In this document: piece by piece, positions 19,820 to 28,839 of the stretch
How the letters are laid out: every line of letters starts with the position of its first letter
Position numbering within the stretch: the first letter of the stretch is position 1
Origin: a virus
Virus record (IMG/VR): IMGVR_UViG_3300043425_000676
Location: 1 to 64,000 of that record
Reading direction: 5' to 3' (one strand)
Length of the DNA stretch: 64,000 bases
Notes under the pieces: generated by a model
What the model was told of the DNA's origin: nothing
Database searches by the model: none
The model's input: the letters and a program-made list of their open reading frames with translations, nothing else
Program-made: the position numbers and the translations under genes

Positions 19820-19840
19820 TTGAGTTTCAAAAAACAGAGA

Positions 19841-20227
19841 CTAGGGCTTAGGCTCTGGTGCTGGCTGTTGCTTCTTCTTTCGGTTTTCGATGATCATTTT
19901 GATAATCTCAAGAATAACTGGAATCAAAACCTCCCAACCCTGCGTACCGGCAGATGGAGGAACTGAAGTTGCCGAAACATTTTGATCGAGCTCGTTGCAC
20001 TTGCACTCAAGATCGTCCAGCAAGCTTTCGAGACTCGCGCAGGACATGGTTCCGGCTTCGGGTGTGCCGCCAGGCACGTAGGACGGGGCGAGTTTAGTCA
20101 CCAAGCAACCAGCGACCCATAACGCTTGAGTGATGGTTTGCGTGGTCACCCCTTTGCGAATGTCAGCTACCAAGCTGAGAACGCAAGAGAGGGAGACATC
20201 CGAAGTGAATTTGCTTTCGCACGGCAT
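19841..20227 (-). CDS. Unknown protein with C-terminal amphipathic/membrane helix
   Basis: 128 residues. Helical N-terminal half with several cysteines (SCASLESLLDDLECKC), then one strongly hydrophobic helix (WEVLIPVILEIIKMII) followed by a basic and Pro-rich tail (NRKKKQQPAPEPKP). The layout, one helix plus positive tail, is compatible with a small membrane-acting lysis protein, but this is inference. It follows the protease gene by 33 bases. Confidence 0.5.
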   Translation of the reverse strand: MPCESKFTSDVSLSCVLSLVADIRKGVTTQTITQALWVAGCLVTKLAPSYVPGGTPEAGTMSCASLESLLDDLECKCNELDQNVSATSVPPSAGTQGWEVLIPVILEIIKMIIENRKKKQQPAPEPKP

Positions 20228-20260
20228 AGTAAAAACCTTTCCTAAGTTGATAAACCTAAA

Positions 20261-21190
20261 CTACAAAAAAGTGATCTGATCGTTTACAAGTGCGGCGATG
20301 ATGTCTTGGGTCTTTGGTATCCCAAACCCCCAGTACGGGTCATGTCCAGGATTGCCTTTGTCTTGGGTGTATTGCGCAAGGAAAGCCCTGACAGCTTCCA
20401 CGCCAGTGAATGCCGCCTGCCCCTCTCTGCGCATCAATTCAACTATGAGGCACAGCAAACCCGCCGCAAAGGGTGTCGCCATGCTTGTGCCTGACATGGC
20501 TCGGTATCCATTTGTGGTCGAGCAGGAAATGATGTCCTGACCTGGGCAGCACATATCGAGTTCGCGACCGCCAGACGAGAACGATGCTCGCTCTCCATCC
20601 TGGCGATACGCACCGATGCAGAGTGATTCTGGATATTTGGCGGGATATCCGATCGTATTTTGCCTGCCGGTGAAACCAGCATTGCCAGCAGCCGATACGA
20701 CAATCGATCCTTTGCCCCATGCGTACTTCAATGCGTCTTGCATCGGAGCGTAAGGACTGTCCGATCCGAGTGACATCGAGATCACATCGGCACCATTATC
20801 CGCCGCCCATCGGATCCCCTGAGCGATCGCCTCCGACGAACCGCTACCGCGATTAGACAAAACCTTGCCGACCATAAGTGATGCCGCAGGAGCCAACCCG
20901 ATACCGTCCCTTCCAAGAACAGTTCCGGCGCAATGGGTTCCGTGTCCGTTTCCGTCCCTCCAGTTTTCACCCTGAATGAACGACTTTGCCTCCACTGGCT
21001 CTGGAAGCAAATCGTGAGAGTTCATTCCAGTGTCTAGGATAGCCGCACGGATGTTTGCACCTGTTCCTCGCTTCCAAATCGGCTCAAAGATCGCCTTTGG
21101 CAAGTGCCAGAGGTTTTCTGGAGCGGCGAAAAGCTGAACACCAGAGACCAAATCTGGCGGCAAATGAACAGGAGGACTCGTGTCTCGCAT
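20261..21190 (-). CDS. Subtilisin-like (S8) serine protease
   Basis: A complete S8 catalytic domain of about 309 residues (counted from ATG 21190; a TTG five codons upstream is also in frame). The triad is visible: Asp53 in ILDTGMN, His83 in GNGHGTHCAGT and Ser236 in MSGTSMATP, with the oxyanion Asn169 in SAAGNAGF. There is no signal peptide and only a short N-terminal extension in place of a long inhibitory propeptide, so it is made as a cytoplasmic protein that may be active at once or processed in the virion. It sits between a structural protein and membrane/secreted proteins. Possible roles: prohead maturation, a virion-borne protease, or breakdown of a protein-rich host envelope. Confidence 0.93.
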   Translation of the reverse strand: MRDTSPPVHLPPDLVSGVQLFAAPENLWHLPKAIFEPIWKRGTGANIRAAILDTGMNSHDLLPEPVEAKSFIQGENWRDGNGHGTHCAGTVLGRDGIGLAPAASLMVGKVLSNRGSGSSEAIAQGIRWAADNGADVISMSLGSDSPYAPMQDALKYAWGKGSIVVSAAGNAGFTGRQNTIGYPAKYPESLCIGAYRQDGERASFSSGGRELDMCCPGQDIISCSTTNGYRAMSGTSMATPFAAGLLCLIVELMRREGQAAFTGVEAVRAFLAQYTQDKGNPGHDPYWGFGIPKTQDIIAALVNDQITFL

Positions 21191-21218
21191 GTTGAATCTC
21201 GACAAGGATGATTGCGAA

Positions 21219-21252
21219 GAAAAACAGGGGAGCAGGCACCTACCTGCCCCCC
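21219..21252 (-). terminator. Intrinsic terminator after beta-sandwich structural gene
   Basis: On the minus strand a 10-bp G/C stem (GGGGGGCAGG / CCTGCTCCCC, one wobble) with a 6-base loop is followed by TGTTTTTC. It lies directly after 21274-22125 and before the protease gene, so it would lower expression of downstream genes relative to this structural gene. Confidence 0.75.
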
Positions 21253-21273
21253 ATAGATCTCAAACAGAGACGC

Positions 21274-22125
21274 TTAGGTCAGCATTTGAGCGCAAGCGAT
21301 CCAGTCGACCTTCATGTTCAACGCGGCGTTGCCAGCGATGTCCTTGATTCCGATGATCGGAGCAAGAAGCACATCGTCTGGGAAAGTTGCCGCATCGATC
21401 TCAGAAGCCGTTAGGCGAGCAGGAGCCGAAGCAGTTCCAGCCAGAGCACCATTGACGAAATACTCAACGGTCTTCGGGATAGCCTTGTAACGGAAGCCAA
21501 GCTTGACATAGGTATCAGCGACCATTGTGGCGATCGCGTTAAGCTTCGTCTTGGTGGCACCGTCTTGGTAGGTCTGACCGTCTGCCTTGTAAGCACCGTC
21601 AACAGCAGCCCCCTCGGCTTGAAGATGCACGAACCCGAGGAAGTTCTTGTCAGCCAGAGCACCAGTCGTGTCGGCAAACAATCCGTCCGTCGCGCCCATA
21701 CTGACTTCGCCAAGACCAACTGCCCACGACCACTTAGCCGCAGTGATTGCACTGACGCTAAGTCGAGTCTCAAACACCAAGTCGTTGTTGGCAAGCAAGA
21801 ACGGAGCACCCAAACCGCGACCCCATTGCAGGACAGCTTCGTCGTTTGCGGCGTTTCCGTCGATCGCAAGTTGAATCAAGCCCTTTTCGGTGGCGGTGTC
21901 AGCGATCTGCTCGATCGAACAGCCGGTTCCCTCAAGGATTCGATACGGGCCTTCTGCCGTGGTAGCCTGGAACGAATGGAAGTTGTCAAAGAACCCAAAA
22001 AGAGGGTTCCCAGACTGACCATAGTCAGGGCCGCCGAGCGGATTAAGCCGGAATGGAGCAGGAAAATTCTTCCACAACCTCCCACTTGGAAGGTACCCGA
22101 TGTCAAGTTCGTCAAAAGTAAGCAT
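21274..22125 (-). CDS. Beta-sandwich structural protein (probable decoration protein)
   Basis: A 283-residue protein of LamG/concanavalin pattern: LVFETRLSVSAITAAKWSWAV, KLGFRYKAIPKTVEYFVNG and FLGFVHLQAEG are typical strands. The gene follows the major capsid gene, has its own good ribosome site (AAAGGGAAAATC) and is flanked by intrinsic terminators on both sides, a layout expected for a high-copy virion protein. A capsid decoration or second coat protein is most likely. Confidence 0.65.
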   Translation of the reverse strand: MLTFDELDIGYLPSGRLWKNFPAPFRLNPLGGPDYGQSGNPLFGFFDNFHSFQATTAEGPYRILEGTGCSIEQIADTATEKGLIQLAIDGNAANDEAVLQWGRGLGAPFLLANNDLVFETRLSVSAITAAKWSWAVGLGEVSMGATDGLFADTTGALADKNFLGFVHLQAEGAAVDGAYKADGQTYQDGATKTKLNAIATMVADTYVKLGFRYKAIPKTVEYFVNGALAGTASAPARLTASEIDAATFPDDVLLAPIIGIKDIAGNAALNMKVDWIACAQMLT

Positions 22126-22187
22126 GATTTTCCCTTTATGGAAAGTTGCGGGATTGTCCCAGCTTTGGGTGGGCGTTGTCCCAGTAC

Positions 22188-22224
22188 AAAAAACTGGCGG
22201 GCGAATTTACCGTCTGCCCGCCAG
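22188..22224 (-). terminator. Intrinsic terminator after major capsid gene
   Basis: Perfect 9-bp stem CTGGCGGGC / GCCCGCCAG, 13-base loop, followed on the minus strand by TTTTTTG. Placed 44 bases after the major capsid stop, it would give a capsid-rich transcript pool with partial read-through to later genes. Confidence 0.85.
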
Positions 22225-22267
22225 AGACGCTTCTGTTCAATCCGCTGACTATGTGTCAGCAAACCTA

Positions 22268-23386
22268 CTAGGCGGTTTCGGTCACGGTTTGAGTGCAATA
22301 GCCACGGAAGTTACCGCGACGATTGAAGCAAACCATTTGAACCGAGTCGTCCATGCAGCGAACGCGAACGTTACTCATCTCTGGGTGCTGGAACGCCTTT
22401 CGCTTACGCATTTGCCGACCAGCAGCGTAGTAAGCTTTGAAGGTCGCCCAGTTTACGCCGAGGATGACACCATCGGTGCGAGCATTGACGCTGTTCTGGT
22501 TCGTCCAGGCTGGAACCCAAGTCATCGGAACACCACGGACATACACGGTTCCGCTGTGAGCAGCCATGTCGTCCCCGATGTTATCGTTGCCGAGCTGGAG
22601 CAATCGACGACCCGATGCCAAAACGCTGTGAGTGGTCAGCAATTCCCAATCGCTTCGCTTTTGGCTAACGATGTCAGGACGCTGAACAGGAGGCGTAAAT
22701 TGGCAAAGATCCATCGAGTTGATAACCTTCTCGACAAAATCACTGCGGCTCACCGAAGTGTAAGGGAACGTGCGGTTTCGCCATTGTGGATACTGGGTGC
22801 AGGAGATACCTCCAACACCGTTAGCACCCCAACCAACAGGCTCAAAGCCGTTGAACCCTTCCGGAGCGTTGTTCTCCGTCACGCTGTCATTCGTGGCAGT
22901 AATCCACCAGAGCAACGATGCGACCGAGAACGGGGTCTGGGTTGGTGCAGTCGGCCCAGGGCCAAACACCAAGTCTTCCATGCCCGTGTAGAACGAGGTC
23001 ATGAGATCTCGCTCCATATCCTCGATGTAATCGTAAATCTGCCGACCGCCGGTGCGGAAGATCTCTTCGTCGATGTCGTAGTGGTAGTTGTTCGTGGTCA
23101 ACGCCCACTTCAACTCGCCCTCGTCCAGAGTGTTCACGCGAGTCGAGGAGTCTCGGTGATACAGTCCGACCGTCTGGAAGTTGTCGTTGGTATTAACCTT
23201 GACCTTCCACTTGCACTGCGACGTACTCATCGTGTCTTTTTTCAGGTTGCCCGAGAAAAGACGCGAAGCATACTTGTACTCCTGCAACGACAAGGACAAA
23301 TCCTGTGCTGCAAGCATCTCCTCACCAGCGAACTTCTGGTGAATACTGTTGACGAAATCGTCAATTTGCTCAATCGATAGTGCCAT
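22268..23386 (-). CDS. Major capsid protein
   Basis: A 372-residue protein placed right after the scaffold gene, with a strong AAAGGAG site before ATG 23386 and an intrinsic terminator after it. The N-terminal helix (IEQIDDFVNSIHQKFAG), a flexible arm with polar residues, and alternating alpha/beta segments (YDYIEDMERDLMTSFYTG; a long insertion 150-220 rich in G/N/T) fit the HK97-fold capsid layout of podoviruses. There is no clear sequence match I can name, so the call depends on order (portal, scaffold, capsid), length and expression signals. Confidence 0.85.
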   Translation of the reverse strand: MALSIEQIDDFVNSIHQKFAGEEMLAAQDLSLSLQEYKYASRLFSGNLKKDTMSTSQCKWKVKVNTNDNFQTVGLYHRDSSTRVNTLDEGELKWALTTNNYHYDIDEEIFRTGGRQIYDYIEDMERDLMTSFYTGMEDLVFGPGPTAPTQTPFSVASLLWWITATNDSVTENNAPEGFNGFEPVGWGANGVGGISCTQYPQWRNRTFPYTSVSRSDFVEKVINSMDLCQFTPPVQRPDIVSQKRSDWELLTTHSVLASGRRLLQLGNDNIGDDMAAHSGTVYVRGVPMTWVPAWTNQNSVNARTDGVILGVNWATFKAYYAAGRQMRKRKAFQHPEMSNVRVRCMDDSVQMVCFNRRGNFRGYCTQTVTETA

Positions 23387-23405
23387 TTGGCAACTCCTTT
23401 ACTGG

Positions 23406-24371
23406 TTACGACCTTTCGAGCTCTCGATAGAGCCGATCTGCTTCCTCGCGAGGATCTTCGCGTGGAGGCTGAGGTCTTGTCGGGCTTCCACCCTGACGAA
23501 GCTGGCTCTGCCTTGAGACTTTTTTGGTCTGCTGTTTCAAACGTTTCTTGGTGATTTCGTCCGCGAAAACCATGTTGGCTACACGACCAACTAGCTTATC
23601 GTTTAGTTCCGCAGGACGACCGAGGCGCTCAAGACCGATCAATTGCGCTTTGACAGCAACGTGAAGTTCTCTGCGCCGCTCGAGTTCTTCGTCGGATTCA
23701 CTCCCGGTTTTCCCGAAAAGATCGGAAAACCCAAGTTGATCGACGTAGCTGTCGAACTGTTGCTCTTCGGCTTGAGCGTTCACATCAGCAAACCTCGCTT
23801 CGAGCACCGAAAGTCGTGATTCGTAATGATCACGCAATCGAGTAAACTCGTCGACGATCTCATCGTCATAGAGATCCTTGCTAAGCGAAACCTCATACCG
23901 ATTGCTATCCTTTCCGGCAGCATCTTCTTGCTTGGCTTCTTTCTTGCTGAATTGACCTTTCTCGTTTCGAGTCGAGCCTTCGTCGCTGTCAGCCAACGCC
24001 TTGCGTCCAGCCTCGAACGCCTTCTTGTCAAGCAATTTCAAAGCCTTATCCAACTCCTCGCGGCTGGCAAAATCCGACAAGTCAGACTCGTCAATGCCAT
24101 ACGCGGCAACCTCGGCTATCACCTTGTCGTTGACCCACTTGGGGGCACGCGACTCGTCGCCGGAAACCTCGCCTTGATCATCATCATCGGCGGAACTGCT
24201 GGAATTTTCCTCAGCAGGTGTTTTGTTGATCGATGCGGTGTCAGTGATGATTTCCGCATTCGACTTGCGATCACCCATACGCTCTCTTGCCACCTCTTCA
24301 GTGACAGTGTTCGCGTATTCCTTGATTTCATCGCTCGTCATGCCTTCGTTCAATTCGACAGTCTCACTCAT
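23406..24371 (-). CDS. Capsid scaffold protein
   Basis: 321 residues from the ATG at 24371 (GGAGG lies 8 bases upstream; another ATG two codons earlier is too close). Acidic, low-complexity N-terminal half (SSSSADDDDQGEVSGDE), two helical charged stretches, and a basic Arg/Gln/Pro-rich C-terminus (SRQSQLRQGGSPTRPQPPRED). This charge layout and its place immediately upstream of the major capsid gene identify a scaffold. It overlaps the upstream small gene by 8 bases. Confidence 0.8.
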   Translation of the reverse strand: MSETVELNEGMTSDEIKEYANTVTEEVARERMGDRKSNAEIITDTASINKTPAEENSSSSADDDDQGEVSGDESRAPKWVNDKVIAEVAAYGIDESDLSDFASREELDKALKLLDKKAFEAGRKALADSDEGSTRNEKGQFSKKEAKQEDAAGKDSNRYEVSLSKDLYDDEIVDEFTRLRDHYESRLSVLEARFADVNAQAEEQQFDSYVDQLGFSDLFGKTGSESDEELERRRELHVAVKAQLIGLERLGRPAELNDKLVGRVANMVFADEITKKRLKQQTKKVSRQSQLRQGGSPTRPQPPREDPREEADRLYRELERS

Positions 24372-24687
24372 CCCCATAGCCTCCGTCTAAATCCCTGAAA
24401 CCGCGCATTCGCAGAAATTCGTTGCGTGCGCGTCTACTTGTGAATCGCACCTGACCGCTATCCATCACAGCGGCACCTTGAATCCTGTGCTTTTTGATCA
24501 GATCTCGAGTTTCGCCCACTTGGCTTTTCATGACACCGCACCCATCTGAAACAAGCGGGTTGTGCTCGGTGTAGGTGTTTGCCGCCATGGCTGGTCTCTC
24601 GAGCCAATCTGGCTTCCGAGGAACAAGCTTCTCAAGCTCTTGCTCGGTGACAAACTTGCCTTTGTACTTGTATTTGACAGTGCTCAT
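24364..24687 (-). CDS. Small conserved-type protein between portal and scaffold
   Basis: 107 residues, starting with TAATG coupled to the portal stop. N-terminal basic/aromatic strand region (KYKYKGKFVTEQELEKL), then TYTEHNPLVSDGCGVMKSQV and a helical C-terminus (TSRRARNEFLRMRGFRD). Similar short genes sit beside podovirus portals; the role is unknown, perhaps DNA- or portal-binding. Confidence 0.6.
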   Translation of the reverse strand: MSTVKYKYKGKFVTEQELEKLVPRKPDWLERPAMAANTYTEHNPLVSDGCGVMKSQVGETRDLIKKHRIQGAAVMDSGQVRFTSRRARNEFLRMRGFRDLDGGYGDE

Positions 24688-26477
24688 TACCCAGCCCCCT
24701 GCAACATCGAGTTTCTTTGTTGCGAATTGATTTGCGGGTTTCCGCCCATCAAGGTTTGTATCAATGCGTTGTTCCTGGCGGCTTCTGTGCCACCACTACT
24801 GATGTTCCTTCGGATTGTCTCCCTGGTTGTCGTCGGAGACTGGCGAATCGTGTTTTCGTCGCCACCTAGCATGTCCGAAGGGTTCGCAAACGTGATGAAT
24901 CGCTTGAACTCTGGTCGGTTCTTTAGTCTTGCGATCTCGTCAACAATTGCCTCTGCGTCAATCGAGGCTCCCGATGCCTGGAACATCGGCCAAAGCGGTG
25001 CGATCTCACGCAACACCTGAAAGAGTTCTTGGAGTTTCTGCTCGGGAGTCTTGAAAACCATGGAGTATGGTTCCACTCGGAACTCATAATCATCAAAGAT
25101 TCCTTCCCTGTAACCTGGAGTCCAATCTGAATTAACTTCGATACCAGTGTTACCAACAGGCATAGAGGTTTTGAGCTCAAGTGTCGAATCCTCCCACATA
25201 AGACGACCAAGATCCAAGATGCAATCCGAAGCGAACGAAACTACCGACATTCGCATGTCCGCTACGTTCTTCGATACGTTTCCGTGAATCAGTTCTTCCT
25301 GACCGAGTGTCGATGCCTGCTGCCCAAGCCCACCCATTGCCTGAAGGTTTCCAGCGAATCGATCGTATTCCGACTGCAAGAAGGTCGCCAAAGCCATGTC
25401 TCTTTGGTCGATACCACCCACCTCAAACTGCTTGATCTGATCTGGACTTCGACCTCTGTACCAACCATTGCGCTCTGATGTCCTGATTCGCTCCGCGTCG
25501 TCTTCCATCCCTGGTGGATAGATATTCACCTTGCGATGGGAGTCAGAATCATCCTCCATTCGCCTGTGTAAGCGGTTCTGTAGATCGTGCATCCCCTTTA
25601 AGTTGATCGCCGGAGACGTTGGTATCACATTGTCAGGAGTGTCCCCTAGAGACAGGAACTTGTACGGGCCAGCTTGCGATCCGATCCAATCGCGCTCGAT
25701 TAGAGGCGGTAAATCCTGTTGATCGCAAACCATGGTCGCAATGGAGTTGTTCTCCGCGATCCAAACGTCCATCAACCAAACCATATCCTTCAGATCGTCA
25801 TCCTCGGCGCTACCCCAGTCGGATCCAATGTCTCTGACCGCACCGACGGAATCCTGATGCTGCCTGGAGGTTGGTTTCAGCTTGTCTTTGACCTTCTTGT
25901 CGTACCCAGGCTCATCCATCACCTTTTCATAGTCAGCTCGGTAGCGATGACCGCAATACCGCATCTTGCTGAGCTCTCGAGCTGGCATGTCGAGTATCAA
26001 ATCGTCGATCGACACTCGATTGAACCACGGCTCACCCGGATCGAGCCAAACATCTTCCTCGGCCTCAAGCAATCCATGGAAGCGAGTGTCAGTGTCTCGC
26101 ATCATGACTACGCCACAGCCAAGGCAAAAGAACGCATCCATAACGATGGCTCGAAAAGTCTTGTCGAGAGCCATGTCGCTGATAAGCTTCTTGAGGTTTA
26201 CCTCAAAACGCCTTGCGAACGGAAGCATTTCCATTCTTGATGTAGACACCAACACGCTTGGGTTGTTGGCGGCAAGGGCAACCGTATAGATACGTGCCGT
26301 TTGGTTCATCAAATTGACCAGAGTCTTGTTCTCTGCGCCTGATTCGGCGTACCAAGAACCGACATAATCCCTGATCAACTCTTTGCGGACGCGACGGAAT
26401 GGCTCCATCGCATCGCGAGACGAGCGAATCGCTTTTAGAAGTCTGCTTCGTTTTTCAGGGTTGGATAAATCGAACAT
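24687..26477 (-). CDS. Portal protein
   Basis: A 596-residue protein next to the large terminase, the right length and pattern for a podovirus portal. N-terminal helices (RSRLLKAIRSSRDAMEPFRRVRKELIRDYVGSW), the wing region with DxWLDPGEPWFNRVSIDDLI, the clip and stem region with helices LKGMHDLQNRLHRRM, and the C-terminal crown (KLQELFQVLREIAPLWPMF). It forms the dodecameric ring through which DNA enters and leaves the capsid. Ends TAATG with the next gene. Confidence 0.88.
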   Translation of the reverse strand: MFDLSNPEKRSRLLKAIRSSRDAMEPFRRVRKELIRDYVGSWYAESGAENKTLVNLMNQTARIYTVALAANNPSVLVSTSRMEMLPFARRFEVNLKKLISDMALDKTFRAIVMDAFFCLGCGVVMMRDTDTRFHGLLEAEEDVWLDPGEPWFNRVSIDDLILDMPARELSKMRYCGHRYRADYEKVMDEPGYDKKVKDKLKPTSRQHQDSVGAVRDIGSDWGSAEDDDLKDMVWLMDVWIAENNSIATMVCDQQDLPPLIERDWIGSQAGPYKFLSLGDTPDNVIPTSPAINLKGMHDLQNRLHRRMEDDSDSHRKVNIYPPGMEDDAERIRTSERNGWYRGRSPDQIKQFEVGGIDQRDMALATFLQSEYDRFAGNLQAMGGLGQQASTLGQEELIHGNVSKNVADMRMSVVSFASDCILDLGRLMWEDSTLELKTSMPVGNTGIEVNSDWTPGYREGIFDDYEFRVEPYSMVFKTPEQKLQELFQVLREIAPLWPMFQASGASIDAEAIVDEIARLKNRPEFKRFITFANPSDMLGGDENTIRQSPTTTRETIRRNISSGGTEAARNNALIQTLMGGNPQINSQQRNSMLQGAG

Positions 26478-26569
26478 TACCAGTCAAATCAACTTCGGAA
26501 TTTTCCGGTCAATTTCGACTGGGTTTTATCTCCAGCCTATTGCACCATTTCGCCTACTTGGCGATGGAT

Positions 26570-26743
26570 CTATTTTTTAGTCGAAGATGCCGACTTGGCA
26601 CCTTCAAGCACTGACTTTGTTTGTGCGAGGTTCAAAGCGGATTGAGAAAAATGCAGAGCCTTTTGAGCATCGGGCTGAGCCTTTGCTTGGTCTGCCATCT
26701 TTGCAATCGCCTGATCCAGTTTTTCGTTCAACTCGGCTTCCAT
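26570..26743 (-). CDS. Small helical protein between terminase and portal
   Basis: 57 residues, ATG 26743 to TAG 26570. Fully helical and charged (NEKLDQAIAKMADQAKAQ...) and Lys-rich at the end. It fills the gap between terminase and portal with the same strand and codon style. Function unknown; a packaging accessory is possible by position. Confidence 0.6.
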   Translation of the reverse strand: MEAELNEKLDQAIAKMADQAKAQPDAQKALHFSQSALNLAQTKSVLEGAKSASSTKK

Positions 26744-26778
26744 CTTACGCCACTTCTTTCAGGTTTTATCCTTGAATC

Positions 26779-28683
26779 CTATCGCAATACATCACGTATT
26801 CCGAACTTTGGGCTGCCAGAACTGACTACTCGTCGCTCCTGGCGTTCTCTCCATAAAAAACTACCATACTCTGGAATCTGTCCGTTTTCAATATCGCTGT
26901 CAACTTTAGAATCCAAATTCTCACCAGAAAATACCAACCAAGCACCGGCAGCAGCGATCGCTCGGTCTCCGTGGTTCTTCTCGGTCGCACCCTTGTTCTT
27001 CGTCGGCGAATGGATAATCCTTCCGTTTTCCCATTCGTACTCTCCGCACTCCTTGAGCATTTCTTCCGATCTGGGAGTGTAATCGCCCTTCTCCATCGCC
27101 AAGGCAAACTGCTCAAACATATCGGCTTTGTCGGCATCCCTGCAAGGAAAACCAGCCTTCCTGGACTTTTTCTGCGATCCGAGCTGCGTAACGTCTCGGT
27201 AGAAGATGTTTCCGTAGTTGCATACCTCGACGACCTCTTTGGCAAAACCTCCAGAGACACCTGAGTCTTCCCAACCAAGTAATGCTTTGCGCATCCAAAG
27301 ACACAAGCCGACGACCATCCTAGCGAATGGCCGTGGCTCAAGCCCCTTGATGACATACTCGAGAATTTCTTCTCCTGTTCGATTGTCGATACCGGAGGCT
27401 ACTGAGTTGGACGAGTATGCACCGACACCACCAGAGGCGATGTCGCAAGCGATCGTAAACGGCCCAAGCGGTGGACTGTTGTCTATCCCGGGCTTGAACC
27501 ACAGCGACAGCGGCCCATCGTCCCTGGGGACTAAACCTTTGAGCTCGAGCGTTTCACTGTCAAATATCGGCGTTCCTCTCCAAACAGGCTTCTTGCCGTG
27601 GTTTTTCTTCATCCGATCGAGCAGGTCTGGCGAGAAAACCTTACCAGAGGATCCCTTGGCATCCATGTCGAGCTCGCGTGCGATGTACCGAGGCGTAGCC
27701 CCGGGAAGCAGGCAGTGAGAGTCGTACCAAGGCGATCTAAACTTGCCTTCGATCTTGTGCCCCCTTCTTTCGATCGCTCGCAACTCCCTCTCATGCGAGG
27801 AAACATACTTTTCAACCTGCTCTTGCTCGTCTGGGTTGATTGCCGTCACAACACCGTCTTTTTTGATGTACGCCAGTTTTGCGTGCTCTGGGTTTTCCTT
27901 CCAGTCAAGTGCGTAGACTCTGGTGTTGTCCGGATCGGTCGCCGACTCGTAGAACACACCTGTATCGGCACCGAACGTCGAACAGAGGAATATGCAGTTG
28001 GTCACGTGAGCAACCGAGCTCATGATCCTGTAATCGATACCGTTGGCAATAAACTCCTCCGATCCAACTTCGTCGAACGCAAAAAGAGTGGTTCTACCAC
28101 CCCGGGCAACGTCTGCTGTAGCCGAGTACCCGATCCATATCGCATCGGTTTTCGGGATCCTGATCGTATGGTCGGTGATGTTTCTTTCGTATGGTTTGCC
28201 GTCCATCATCCACACTGGCAGCTTGTCGAGCATGTCCGAAAGCTTGTTCATCACCGCCGACGGATCCTTAGAATCGACCGTCTTTTCGTTTCGAGTAACA
28301 AGACCTGATGAAAAGCCCTTCTCGGTGAGCGCCCTGCGGATCTGCACTCCGAGGTACGTGTAGGTTCCGCCCTGAGCTCGGCTCTTCTTGAGTGTCACCG
28401 ACACCGGATGCTCGGTAGCCATCGCCTCGGTGATCGCTTCGTCCATAGCCAGGATCACCGCTTCTTGGTGCTTCCACGGGATGAAAGGCTTGGTTTTGAC
28501 TTTTGCTCTAGGCTCGTGCACCCAAAGGGCGAACGCGAAGAAGAACAGAACATCGGTCTCGCAGGCTTGCAGTAAAGCACTTCGGAATCGCTCATCGACC
28601 AAGGCTCGCTCACGGCAACGGATACGCCACTCGAGGTTTTCTACAGGATCTTTTGGAACTAGGTCGTAATACAGCGATGACAT
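26779..28683 (-). CDS. terL: Terminase large subunit
   Basis: About 634 residues from ATG 28683 (a TTG four codons upstream is in frame). The ATPase domain shows a Walker A-like KKSRAQGGT (about 99-107), Walker B FAFDEVGS (about 202-208) and coupling motif FLCSTFGA (about 231). The RNase H-like nuclease domain shows IACDIASGG (Asp about 414), WEDSGVSGG and the terminal NHGDRAIAAA (about 570). It cuts and pumps phage DNA into proheads through the portal. Walker A is of the degenerate type common in phage terminases. No small terminase gene was recognised beside it. Confidence 0.95.
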   Translation of the reverse strand: MSSLYYDLVPKDPVENLEWRIRCRERALVDERFRSALLQACETDVLFFFAFALWVHEPRAKVKTKPFIPWKHQEAVILAMDEAITEAMATEHPVSVTLKKSRAQGGTYTYLGVQIRRALTEKGFSSGLVTRNEKTVDSKDPSAVMNKLSDMLDKLPVWMMDGKPYERNITDHTIRIPKTDAIWIGYSATADVARGGRTTLFAFDEVGSEEFIANGIDYRIMSSVAHVTNCIFLCSTFGADTGVFYESATDPDNTRVYALDWKENPEHAKLAYIKKDGVVTAINPDEQEQVEKYVSSHERELRAIERRGHKIEGKFRSPWYDSHCLLPGATPRYIARELDMDAKGSSGKVFSPDLLDRMKKNHGKKPVWRGTPIFDSETLELKGLVPRDDGPLSLWFKPGIDNSPPLGPFTIACDIASGGVGAYSSNSVASGIDNRTGEEILEYVIKGLEPRPFARMVVGLCLWMRKALLGWEDSGVSGGFAKEVVEVCNYGNIFYRDVTQLGSQKKSRKAGFPCRDADKADMFEQFALAMEKGDYTPRSEEMLKECGEYEWENGRIIHSPTKNKGATEKNHGDRAIAAAGAWLVFSGENLDSKVDSDIENGQIPEYGSFLWRERQERRVVSSGSPKFGIRDVLR

Positions 28684-28769
28684 TACCACGCTCAACCTTG
28701 TTTTTGCCCCACCAACTCACCGAATCTAAGGGCTTCGGAAAAGTTCGGGTTGGTTAGGGCTTTGTGCAT

Positions 28770-28802
28770 AAAAAAAGGCTACGCAACTTTCGTCACGCAG
28801 CC
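28770..28802 (-). terminator. Strong intrinsic terminator in front of the late genes
   Basis: Minus strand: an 11-bp stem (GGCTGCGTGAC / GTTGCGTAGCC, three G-T wobbles) with a GAAA tetraloop followed by TTTTTTT. It lies about 30 bases downstream of the predicted start site of the promoter at 28840-28867 and about 85 bases before the terminase ATG. Confidence 0.88.
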
Positions 28803-28839
28803 TACAGGAGACTTGCTCACAATGGAGTAAGGTGCAATT

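Noticed and set aside
22100-23380. 426-codon open frame on the plus strand opposite the major capsid gene
   Set aside because: It is fully antisense to a well-supported gene with a strong ribosome site and terminator, has no ribosome site, and looks like a shadow of the opposite-strand codon pattern.
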